This document shows positions 27,346 to 35,407 of a DNA stretch of 64,000 nt, one piece after another. The stretch comes from Veillonella caviae (lineage in GTDB: Bacteria; Bacillota; Negativicutes; Veillonellales; Veillonellaceae): NCBI RefSeq assembly GCF_003992125.1, contig NZ_RQUY01000004.1, forward strand, positions 1-64,000. The letters run 5' to 3'. Made by a program: the position numbers and the translations under genes. The notes under the pieces are model-generated. The model made no database searches and was not told the origin of the DNA. It saw only the letters and a list, made by a program, of their open reading frames with translations. Each line of letters begins with the position of its first letter. Position 1 is the first letter of the stretch.

Positions 27346-27546
27346 CTAATCTTTGATATCACTATCATTTACCACTATCTTCACAGCCCCTACAGGGCAT
27401 ATGGAATAACAATCACCACATCGAATACAGCCTTTACCTATAATAAATTGTGTCGCTTCTTCTGAGATACAGCCTACAGGACAATCTATGGCACAGGCAC
27501 CACATTTAACGCAGGTGTTATCAATATCAAATTGTATCTGACCCAT
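27346..27546 (-). CDS. 2[4Fe-4S] ferredoxin-like protein
   Basis: 66 residues. Two cluster-binding motifs are visible: CVKCGACAIDCPVGC and CIRCGDCYSICPVGA, each CxxCxxCxxxCP. It is a small soluble electron carrier. ATG 27546 lies 6 nt after GGAG; a longer frame (to 27600) has no site. It is isolated, with degenerate repeats upstream, so the partner enzyme cannot be inferred. Confidence 0.88.
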   Translation of the reverse strand: MGQIQFDIDNTCVKCGACAIDCPVGCISEEATQFIIGKGCIRCGDCYSICPVGAVKIVVNDSDIKD

Positions 27547-27603
27547 AGATATCTCCATTTCATGTAAATGATATAAACAGTGCACACGTCTTGATTTCAC
27601 AAC

Positions 27604-27760
27604 TCTATAACAACAAGTATTTAGACTAAGCAGTACCTATAGGCTACGCACAGCGTATCATTCCAAGACTTCCCATTTCTATAACACCAAGTGTTTAAAC
27701 TAGTGATACACCAGAATTTACGCTGCTATAATGCCAAATGTAAACTAGCGCTACACTAGA
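27604..27760. repeat. Degenerate direct repeats upstream of the ferredoxin gene
   Basis: Three imperfect copies begin with CTATAA(CA)-like sequence at 27604, 27679 and 27726, continuing as (C)CAAGTGTTTAAACTAG-like text of roughly 35 nt. They lie in the gap between two minus-strand genes and look like decayed duplications. Confidence 0.45.
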
Positions 27761-28688
27761 ATATATCAACCCGTGCATTATGCGCCACCGCAGATAATAT
27801 AGCCTCAGCCACTCCGTTATGATTATTATCTACTGTTTCATAGTGAGCAACAGATTTAATAGAATGTAGTGCATTGCCCATAGCAACACTATATTGGGCA
27901 AAGCGAAGCATGGATATGTCATTTTCGCTATCGCCAATGGTCATCACTTCATCAGATGTATATCCCCAATGTTTTGCTAGTGCCGCTACAGCTGTACCTT
28001 TTGTCGTATGAGGCAATACGAATTCTAAGTTGCCTTCACTAGACTCAAGGACATCATAAAAACGTTCTCGACCATCACCATCTACAGTGTGACCTTGAAA
28101 GGAATCTCGTAAATCACGGAGTATAGCATCGCGTTTTGCCGTATCATAGCCAAAAAAGATTTGTATTTTCTCTGGTCCTTCAGGCAATGCTTCTAAATGA
28201 GCCAACACATTGTCTACCATCGTCCGAGTTTGTAAAATAAAAGGCCGAATGTTAGGTCTGAAATATGCTTCATTCATATCTTCTACAGAAAGATTAACCG
28301 TTGGATACTGCCCAAAGATTTCTGCTTTCACATAAGCTTCTACAAAAACACCATAGGTCAACAGTCTTCTCACCAACCCTAATGCTAATGATTTATCAAA
28401 GGTAGTATGGAATAATTCTTTATTCTCCACCTTATCCATTACAAAGGCGCCATTGGTGCATATAAAATAACGCACATCAGGCAATGCATGAAATATATCA
28501 TCCATTTCGTGCCATGCTCGACCCGATGCAATAGCCACTCGAATATTACTTTCACAAGCAACATTAACCGCATGATGCACCTCAGAATCGATGAACTTCG
28601 CATCATCTACCAATGTACCGTCCACATCAGAGGCAATAAACCGAATTGGCTCAACCCCATCTAACCCAATATAATTCTTGATTTCCAA
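27756..28688 (-). CDS. HAD-superfamily hydrolase, Cof/IIB type
   Basis: 310 residues. Motif I DVDGTLVDD (about 21-29), motif II IASGRAW, a IIB cap in the middle, and motifs III/IV in GTAVAALAKHWG...GDSENDISML, then AMGNA. Such enzymes dephosphorylate sugar phosphates, FMN or PLP; the substrate is not readable. The only plausible start is TTG at 28688, preceded by AGAGGGA; no in-frame ATG occurs before motif I is lost. Not obviously in an operon. Confidence 0.87.
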   Translation of the reverse strand: MEIKNYIGLDGVEPIRFIASDVDGTLVDDAKFIDSEVHHAVNVACESNIRVAIASGRAWHEMDDIFHALPDVRYFICTNGAFVMDKVENKELFHTTFDKSLALGLVRRLLTYGVFVEAYVKAEIFGQYPTVNLSVEDMNEAYFRPNIRPFILQTRTMVDNVLAHLEALPEGPEKIQIFFGYDTAKRDAILRDLRDSFQGHTVDGDGRERFYDVLESSEGNLEFVLPHTTKGTAVAALAKHWGYTSDEVMTIGDSENDISMLRFAQYSVAMGNALHSIKSVAHYETVDNNHNGVAEAILSAVAHNARVDIF

Positions 28689-28774
28689 TATAATCCCTCT
28701 CGTTATGAATATATTATAAAATTTGGCATACTATCTCATTATGAATGTATCATAAAATTGACATACTCTAGTAT

Positions 28775-29962
28775 CTATTTGCCAGTTGTAATCGAAGCAG
28801 AAAACTCAGCTATAATATTCTCTAATAATGCTGGTTGTTCCATCAATGTAACAAAAGTATAACCAATTATACGCGCCCCATCTACAATGGTTTTCTCAAT
28901 GGTCGGTTCTAACATAGCATCAGCAAATTCTTTGGCGTGACACACCTTTGGTTCACCTGCAAGACGCAATTTAGGATGTAATGCAGCACATTGCCAACTT
29001 ACATTACCAATATCCGAGCTGCCACTGATATCAGCAGGGCCTGGCATAAACGAAATATCTAGTTCAGCCATAACTCGTTCTACGAGGTGCGTAGCCTCTT
29101 CATTTTGATTCATGCCGTCATAAGAATTGCCGTAGTAATCATAAGCCACCGTTGTGCCTGTACAGAGGGCTGCACCGTCAAAGATATGCTTAATTTTCTC
29201 TGACACCGTATTGAGATAATCCCGTTCGGTATGACGCACCGTCACTTCTAATTCACCGAATGCAGGAATAACATTAGATGCACCGCCACCATTGATAATC
29301 CACGTACCGATACGAGTTTCAGGCAACACATGTTGACGCAACATATCCATAGCGTGAATAGCAATTTGCACGCCATTCACTGCATTAACACCATTCCACG
29401 GTTCTCCTGCACCATGAGCAGGTTTTCCATAAAATTGAGCTCGGAAACAATCAAGGGCAAGAAATTGAGAATTAGGGCGTGTTTCTTCCCCATCGAGGTG
29501 GACCATAATAGCTAAATCATAATTTTTAAACACACCTTGATTCACCATATCCACCTTGCAGCCTGTGGCTTCCTCATCAGGAGTGCCGATAATATCAACA
29601 TCCATGTTGAAAGCTACGCCACTATCCGCCATATGTTTGAAAGCTAATGCCGCCAATACACTCATAGATCCACTGGCGGAATGACCACATGCATGTCCTA
29701 CATCAGGTAATGCATCGTATTCACAAAGAATCACTAAACGGCCTTGTGGATTATCTACCTTTACCACATTAGCTTTAAAAGCAGTTGGCAAACCACAAAA
29801 CTCATATTCTACAGGAATACCATATTTCTCTAATACAGCACCAATAGTTTTCACAGATTCAAATTCTTGTCCGGAAATTTCCGGGTTCTTAGCTAGTATA
29901 TAATTAACCGCAATCGCCTCGTTGGCAAAGCTTTCACAAAAATGATTAAATTCGGATTTCAT
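28775..29962 (-). CDS. M20-family amidohydrolase
   Basis: 395-residue metal-dependent amidohydrolase of the M20D/AbgB-like type. Metal-site blocks are visible: CEYDALPDVGHACGHSASG, GTPDEEATGC and a late His in KVCHAKEF. A dimerisation domain lies between about residues 180 and 300. Substrates of relatives are N-acyl amino acids, or p-aminobenzoyl-glutamate-type conjugates. AGGAG lies 5 nt before ATG 29962. The protein begins with a helical region rather than a signal peptide, so it is cytosolic. Confidence 0.87.
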   Translation of the reverse strand: MKSEFNHFCESFANEAIAVNYILAKNPEISGQEFESVKTIGAVLEKYGIPVEYEFCGLPTAFKANVVKVDNPQGRLVILCEYDALPDVGHACGHSASGSMSVLAALAFKHMADSGVAFNMDVDIIGTPDEEATGCKVDMVNQGVFKNYDLAIMVHLDGEETRPNSQFLALDCFRAQFYGKPAHGAGEPWNGVNAVNGVQIAIHAMDMLRQHVLPETRIGTWIINGGGASNVIPAFGELEVTVRHTERDYLNTVSEKIKHIFDGAALCTGTTVAYDYYGNSYDGMNQNEEATHLVERVMAELDISFMPGPADISGSSDIGNVSWQCAALHPKLRLAGEPKVCHAKEFADAMLEPTIEKTIVDGARIIGYTFVTLMEQPALLENIIAEFSASITTGK

Positions 29963-29994
29963 ACGTACTCCTATATACTATACATACACTAGTT

Positions 29995-30100
29995 CAACAT
30001 ATATCAACATATATTCCCAGCTAATTAACATATATCATATATCCATATATTCCCTGGTGATTACCATATAATATATAACATATATCATCTATCCAACATA
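29995..30100. repeat. CATATAT-rich degenerate repeats
   Basis: AACATATATCA-type sequence recurs at about 29995, 30027 and 30077, the first two followed by CATATATTCCC. The stretch lies between divergent genes and is likely low-complexity promoter-region DNA. Confidence 0.4.
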
Positions 30101-30256
30101 ATATTCATATCAACATAATGATGCCTATATGGCACAAGTGCAAAAATCAAAATAATGTACCCTTAATTATACAATGTTATTGCCTATTGGTACAAAATTC
30201 CGTACAATATAAACAGATTCTATATGATTTTATTAATGCATTGGGAGGACACGTTC

Positions 30257-31039
30257 ATGTTCAAATTCAAAAAATTGACCACCCTCGCCCTCGTAGCAGT
30301 AGCAGCTATGGGTATTTTGGCAGGTTGTGGCAACGAAAAACCAAAAATGACGCAACAAGAAGGCGTATTGCGCGTAGGTTCTGAAACTACATTCCCACCA
30401 TTCGAATTCACTGAAGGCAGCAAATACGTAGGTTTCGACGTAGATTTGTCCGAAGCGATTGCGAAAAAATTAGGCCTCAAAATGGAATTCAAATCTATGG
30501 GATTTGATGCTTTGATTCCAGCTGTACAATCTGGTGATATCGACATGATTGCCGCAGGCATTAACTCTACGCCAGAACGTGAAAAAGCATTAGATTTCTC
30601 TGATGTATATTTTGACCAAGGTGGTTTCATCACTGTTGTACGTAAAGATAACGATACAATCCACAACATGGATGAATTAGCTGGCAAAACTGTAGGTGCT
30701 CAAATTGGTACTATCCCTGTAGAAATGGCGCAAAAAATCCCTGGCACTACGGTAAAACAAATCGATAGCAATGCTAATATTTTCATGGAATTAAAAGCTG
30801 GCACTATCGATGGCGCTATCATCGACAATGCGGTAGCTATGTACTACCTCAAACAAGGTGCTGATCAAGACCTTAAACTCGTTGGCGAACCAACCCAATC
30901 CCCTGGCACAGTATTGGGCGTGAAAAAAGGCAACACAGAATTACAACAAGCTGTTAATAAAGCTTTAAAAGAACTTAAAGAAGACGGCACATACGATAAA
31001 ATTTATCAAAAATGGTTTGGTAACTATTTGAAAAAATAA
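30257..31039 (+). CDS. Amino-acid ABC transporter substrate-binding lipoprotein
   Basis: 260 residues of the SBP family-3 fold (GlnH/FliY class). Lipobox LAGC (Cys near 24) shows it is a lipoprotein. Family blocks are LRVGSETTFPPFEF, KYVGFDVDLSEAIAKKLG, GDIDMIAAGINSTPEREKALDFS and the final KIYQKWFGNYLKK. The ATG at 30257 follows GGGAGG; a longer frame has no site. No permease or ATPase gene is next to it, so its transporter is elsewhere or it is an orphan. Confidence 0.92.
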   Translation: MFKFKKLTTLALVAVAAMGILAGCGNEKPKMTQQEGVLRVGSETTFPPFEFTEGSKYVGFDVDLSEAIAKKLGLKMEFKSMGFDALIPAVQSGDIDMIAAGINSTPEREKALDFSDVYFDQGGFITVVRKDNDTIHNMDELAGKTVGAQIGTIPVEMAQKIPGTTVKQIDSNANIFMELKAGTIDGAIIDNAVAMYYLKQGADQDLKLVGEPTQSPGTVLGVKKGNTELQQAVNKALKELKEDGTYDKIYQKWFGNYLKK

Positions 31040-31050
31040 TATTTGAGGTC

Positions 31051-31130
31051 GAAAGGACCTCCGCCCCAAAGTTCAGAAGCCCACTTCTACCTTCGGTAGG
31101 AGCAATTCACTTTGGGGAGGAGGTCCTTTC
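31051..31130 (+). terminator. Nested-hairpin terminator
   Basis: Arms 31051-31072 and 31109-31130 pair over 22 bp with one mismatch. Inside the loop lies a smaller hairpin (CTACC-TTC-GGTAG, 31088-31100). It starts 12 nt after the lipoprotein stop. The layout resembles the nested hairpin at 91-174 though the sequences differ. Confidence 0.65.
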
Positions 31131-31317
31131 TCGCGTCTAACTTTATTTTTACCAGACTCATAAGAGGGAGGACCGGTCTTTTCACTTTCGCTCATGTCAA
31201 GTTAGTTAGGGATAACGATGTAGTGTTGGTACGGTATGCTTTCATTATTTTTAGTCCTGTACCGGTTATGTTCATACGTTATATAATAAGCATGTATAAT
31301 CGAAAGGAGGAAAATGG

Positions 31318-33627
31318 ATGTACTTTACGGAACGGTTAGATAAGGTGTTTCGGATGATATTTATGTCCTATGATAAGGCACAGGCTAAAGATGGAGTGCG
31401 TATATTAGAGACTATTGTGAATGATTCCAATTGTGCCGAAACACCATTACAACCTAACATAACAGCCTCCGAGAAACGAGAAGTCGGCGATGCCTATGCC
31501 CTATTAGCGCGCGTGTATGCAGGGCCTCAATTCACACCAGAAGAATTAGAGTTTCCCGAAGACAATATGCGCACCTATCAATATTTACATGCTAGTATCT
31601 GCCATAAAAGCCCTATCGGAACCTTACAGGCTTTGCGCATCTCTGGAGCTATAACACCAACAGTACAACAAGACATGAGCCTCGATTTTAATGATGCTTT
31701 CACCATTGTCCTCAATCACGCAAAACAAGGCGATGCCTATTGCCAATATGTGGTGGGCAATGTATATTTTTGGGGCGATTATCATCGTATTTCCTCTGCA
31801 AAATATCGTATCGAACCGTCTGTGTCATCTTGGAAAGTGCGGTTAAGTAAATTCGCTAGTAGCCGTTCTCTCCGCTCTGCCATCCATGCTCTTCGTGGCA
31901 CAATAAGCGATGAAGAACTAAAGAATATTGCCACCATAGAAGCCACCTATTGGTTTACACAAGCCCTCGACAATGGGCTCGCCTTATTTCAAGGGAATTT
32001 ACGAAATATATATATCGATACCAACAATCTGGAAATGGCAAGAGCAACTGCCAAAATAGCCGCCCAGCTAGGTAATCCAACGATGATGCTCTACGCCGGC
32101 CTTGATGCGCACGAACGAGGTGATTATACCGAAGCACTGTCATGGTTTACCAAAGGAGCCTCCAAAGGTCAGTCCGAATGTATCAGCGAATTAGCGGATT
32201 ATTACTTTCATTTTTATGAGGACGAAACATTCCAACGCACCATTCCTTTCGACCCGGCACGCGCTGTAGAACTCTATACAAAAGCAGCATCGCGGAACTT
32301 CCCCGATGCGGGGTATGCTGCACTACAAGCAGCCTTCGCCTATCTATTCCACATGGGATCCCTCCCTCTCGATTGGGGCCGCATTGCCGATTTAGTTCAC
32401 ACCGCAGCTATCAAAGAGCGCTACTTCTTCGCCTTACCCTATATTAGTTATACCCGCCTCCACGGCACAGGAGTATCGCCCAATATTCGCTACGCCGTTC
32501 AATCATTACAGCGCGTATTGGAAGAAGAGAAACGAGCGAAAGAGAAAGAACATCGCAAGCTCTTCTATGATATTACTAGCGCTTTGACTCGCGTTGCTAT
32601 GGGCTACGCTTATGAAAAGGGCTATGTTACAGGCGAACCTGATTTAGACAAGGCCGTTCAATATTACGAAGAATCTCACCTGTATATAGTGCGTTATAAG
32701 GAATCCTTAGAAAGCTTCGCCGATCATCCCCGCAATTTCATACCTCTTGATGATGAAGGGGCTGAACGATTGCAAGCATTCAAGCAGATTAATGGCCACT
32801 GGGCCTACAAAGAAGGCATAACGGAATCAACAACTACAGTTCGATTGAAACACCCAGCGTATCCATGCAATGCCATTCGACTAGCTGTAAAAGAAGACTC
32901 TCAACTGTGGGACACTACAGTCTACGATTGGTCTACCATCGAACAAGCCCTAACAGAGCATAAGACCCTACGTCTTAGCTGGTATAGCAGATATGTATCT
33001 ATAACGGACTATCTCCGCAACATATATGGTCTCACTGTAAAAGCCATACCAAACAATACATACCAATTAACAATGAATGGCTATCATTACGATGAAGGGC
33101 AAGAGCTGAGTTACGAAACTATCCGCACAAAAGACGAGACCTATGAGATACTCCACACATTGTATTGCGAAGAACGACTTCCTAACACCTTGGAAGGCTG
33201 GGCAATTGTAAAAGAACAAGAAACATCGACATGGCACTATGTACTAGATATAGACAACGAGCAATTCCTATTGGAAAACTACGACGATGCAACCGCTATG
33301 ATTCAAGCCGCTTTAGATGGAATCAAAACCAAACGATATCAACAAGTCAACATTCGGACTCACGATTTTATAGGCCCATCCTATTTCATTTACCATGGAA
33401 ATCAACACAATCCATTTCGCGTCCAACTTTTATTAAAAGAAGGAGCTCTAGAAATGCCTATTGACGACGGTGATATCATAAATATTCCTGGACAATCCTA
33501 TTTATTTGAAACCTACTTTAACAGCCAAATATCCCTGAACTATTGGTTGCAAAAAACAACACAAACCTTAGATGTACCTGATGTATCGGAATGGAAACAA
33601 ATATCCGTACCTAAACATTTACAATAA
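31318..33627 (+). CDS. Large Sel1/TPR-like repeat protein of unknown function
   Basis: 769 residues, no signal peptide or membrane helix seen. Residues about 100-460 contain alpha-helical Sel1-like repeats (for example GDYTEALSWFTKGASKGQ and DPARAVELYTKAASRNFPDAG, then DLDKAVQYYEES), a scaffold for protein contacts. The C-terminal third (about 490-769) is beta-rich with many Tyr/Trp, and I recognise no family there. AAAGGAGG lies 8 nt before ATG 31318. It sits alone between a terminator and the nucleoside phosphorylase gene. Role unknown. Confidence 0.75.
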   Translation: MYFTERLDKVFRMIFMSYDKAQAKDGVRILETIVNDSNCAETPLQPNITASEKREVGDAYALLARVYAGPQFTPEELEFPEDNMRTYQYLHASICHKSPIGTLQALRISGAITPTVQQDMSLDFNDAFTIVLNHAKQGDAYCQYVVGNVYFWGDYHRISSAKYRIEPSVSSWKVRLSKFASSRSLRSAIHALRGTISDEELKNIATIEATYWFTQALDNGLALFQGNLRNIYIDTNNLEMARATAKIAAQLGNPTMMLYAGLDAHERGDYTEALSWFTKGASKGQSECISELADYYFHFYEDETFQRTIPFDPARAVELYTKAASRNFPDAGYAALQAAFAYLFHMGSLPLDWGRIADLVHTAAIKERYFFALPYISYTRLHGTGVSPNIRYAVQSLQRVLEEEKRAKEKEHRKLFYDITSALTRVAMGYAYEKGYVTGEPDLDKAVQYYEESHLYIVRYKESLESFADHPRNFIPLDDEGAERLQAFKQINGHWAYKEGITESTTTVRLKHPAYPCNAIRLAVKEDSQLWDTTVYDWSTIEQALTEHKTLRLSWYSRYVSITDYLRNIYGLTVKAIPNNTYQLTMNGYHYDEGQELSYETIRTKDETYEILHTLYCEERLPNTLEGWAIVKEQETSTWHYVLDIDNEQFLLENYDDATAMIQAALDGIKTKRYQQVNIRTHDFIGPSYFIYHGNQHNPFRVQLLLKEGALEMPIDDGDIINIPGQSYLFETYFNSQISLNYWLQKTTQTLDVPDVSEWKQISVPKHLQ

Positions 33628-33684
33628 TATAGTATATTTTATATACTTATTATAAAATATAGTTTTATACTGAGGAGTCCTTAT

Positions 33685-34449
33685 ATGGAAACAAGAGATA
33701 ACTATCAAGAGGTTCAGGAAGCCCCTCAACCTCACATTCAATTAACATCCAGCATCGGTACAGCGAAGGCGATTATCGTAGGCGATCCGAAACGAGTAGA
33801 TACCATCGCAGCTCATTTAGACAATGCTACGCCACTCGCTTACAATCGGGAGTACAAATCGGTAGTAGGAACCTATAAAGGACAGCGCATATTAGCCATG
33901 TCTACTGGTATCGGTGCACCGTCTGCAGGTATTGGTATCGAAGAATTACATAATATTGGTATTCAATACATCATCCGCGTCGGTTCTTGTGGTGCTATGA
34001 AGTCTGCTATTGGCTTAGGTAAAACGATTATCGCTGAAGGTGTTGTTCGCGACGATGGCTTATCTCGCCGCTATGTACCGGAAATCTATCCCGCTGTGCC
34101 TTCTTCCATATTATTAAATTTAGCACATCGTCATGCGCCAAATGCCTATTACGGTATCATCCGTTCTCACGATGGATTTTATTGCGATAACAATCAAGAT
34201 GTTGAATCCTTTTGGGCCAACAAAGGTATCTTAGCTGACGATATGGAATCAGGCATTCTTATGGTCATCGGTCGTTTACGGGGACTGCACACATTATCTA
34301 TTCTTAATAATGTAGTACTCTACCAAGGTGATATAACAGAAGGCATCAATAATCTAGTATATAACGAGAACTCCGTTTCCCATGGTGAGGAACAGTCAAT
34401 CCTCATAGCTCTCAATATTTTATCGGATCAAGAATTGGAGAATCATTAA
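33685..34449 (+). CDS. Nucleoside phosphorylase (uridine-phosphorylase-like)
   Basis: 254 residues of the NP-I (hexameric) phosphorylase fold: VGDPKRVDTIA near residue 33, phosphate-site STGIGAPSAGIG, then IRVGSCGAM, and the base-site region ADDMESGILMVIG where the conserved ME pair binds ribose. It cleaves a nucleoside plus phosphate to base and ribose-1-phosphate. GAGGAGT precedes ATG 33685. The stop overlaps the pnuC start (TAATG), so the two are translationally coupled, which suggests the imported nucleoside is the substrate. Confidence 0.86.
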   Translation: METRDNYQEVQEAPQPHIQLTSSIGTAKAIIVGDPKRVDTIAAHLDNATPLAYNREYKSVVGTYKGQRILAMSTGIGAPSAGIGIEELHNIGIQYIIRVGSCGAMKSAIGLGKTIIAEGVVRDDGLSRRYVPEIYPAVPSSILLNLAHRHAPNAYYGIIRSHDGFYCDNNQDVESFWANKGILADDMESGILMVIGRLRGLHTLSILNNVVLYQGDITEGINNLVYNENSVSHGEEQSILIALNILSDQELENH

Positions 34450-35168
34450 TGACAACAACATCTAATAACTGGTTATATAATCAACTATTTACAAATTGGA
34501 AAACTTTTGAAATCTTTTACGTTCTATGTTTACTACTTGTACAAATCGCTGTCTTCATAGCCGTACCAGATAGTACTATTGGCATGATTTCCGGCATTTG
34601 CGGTGTGCTGTGCCTCGTATATGGTATGAAAGGACGAAAAATCTCATTCCTCTTTGGCGTTATTCAATGTATAGCCATGACTTATGTGGCTTGGATTAGT
34701 CAAGCTTACGGTTCCTTTGCCATGGGCATTGTGTATGTCATTTCTCAACCTATCGGCTGGTACTTATGGGGTAAAACACAAGAAACAAAATCCTTTGCTC
34801 CTGGAACACGAAAAAAAGTTTGTGCTATAGCGATCCTCGCTTGGGCCATTGGTTGGTTCATATTAGCTCAGTTAGGTGGTCAATTGCCATATTTTGACTC
34901 CATTAATTTTGTCATTAGTTTTATTGCCCAAATTCTCTATATCTTCAAATACAATGAAAATTGGTCTTTGTGGATTTTTGTAAACATCGCCAATATCATA
35001 TATTGGTCAGCTCTATCCATTCAAACGCTAACAGGTGACACTACCGTAGGCTCCTTAGGAGCTAACTTATCTCAAGTAGCTCTCCAAGCAGCCCTTCTAT
35101 TCAACTCTATTTATGCCACAAAAGTGTGGTCTAGCGGCGAAGCCAATAACGAAGGCGGTACTTTGTAA
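34449..35168 (+). CDS. pnuC: PnuC-family ribosyl-nicotinamide transporter
   Basis: 239 residues, about seven membrane helices, typical PnuC sequence: CGVLCLVYGMKGRKISFLFG, VYVISQPIGWYLWGK and ENWSLWIFVNIANIIYW (the aromatic-rich substrate region). PnuC proteins let nicotinamide riboside enter by facilitated diffusion; related PnuT/PnuX carry thiamine or riboflavin, which cannot be excluded. Starts inside the phosphorylase stop codon. A bidirectional terminator follows. Confidence 0.88.
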   Translation: MTTTSNNWLYNQLFTNWKTFEIFYVLCLLLVQIAVFIAVPDSTIGMISGICGVLCLVYGMKGRKISFLFGVIQCIAMTYVAWISQAYGSFAMGIVYVISQPIGWYLWGKTQETKSFAPGTRKKVCAIAILAWAIGWFILAQLGGQLPYFDSINFVISFIAQILYIFKYNENWSLWIFVNIANIIYWSALSIQTLTGDTTVGSLGANLSQVALQAALLFNSIYATKVWSSGEANNEGGTL

Positions 35169-35259
35169 TAATTTTGATGTAGAATGCAAATATTGTTCTT
35201 AGTCATACTCATTTCCTGTATAATGTAGCTTTAACTAATCAAATTGAATATGGCAAGCA

Positions 35260-35304
35260 AAAACGCAGATAGTTAGTAAATAAAACTAACTATCTGCGCT
35301 TTTC
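35260..35304. terminator. Bidirectional terminator between pnuC and ileS
   Basis: A perfect 13-bp stem (35264-35276 with 35286-35298) flanked by an A-run and a T-run, between the converging pnuC and ileS genes. Confidence 0.75.
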
Positions 35305-35407
35305 TTTTATCCTACTATAGATTTACGCCTCAACGACTGCCTCTATTGCAACTAGACTCTTCTAATTCTAGCAATACAATCGTCCAATCAATCGTTTTAT
35401 TGTATCA

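Noticed and set aside
29941-30256. A promoter for the amino-acid-binding lipoprotein
   Set aside because: A TATAAA with a TATTGG at 17 nt and a GGTAC/GTAC pair are present but too weak to call.
31112-31339. 75-codon plus-strand frame before the Sel1-like gene
   Set aside because: It begins inside the terminator hairpin, uses a weak start and runs past the real ribosome site and start at 31318.
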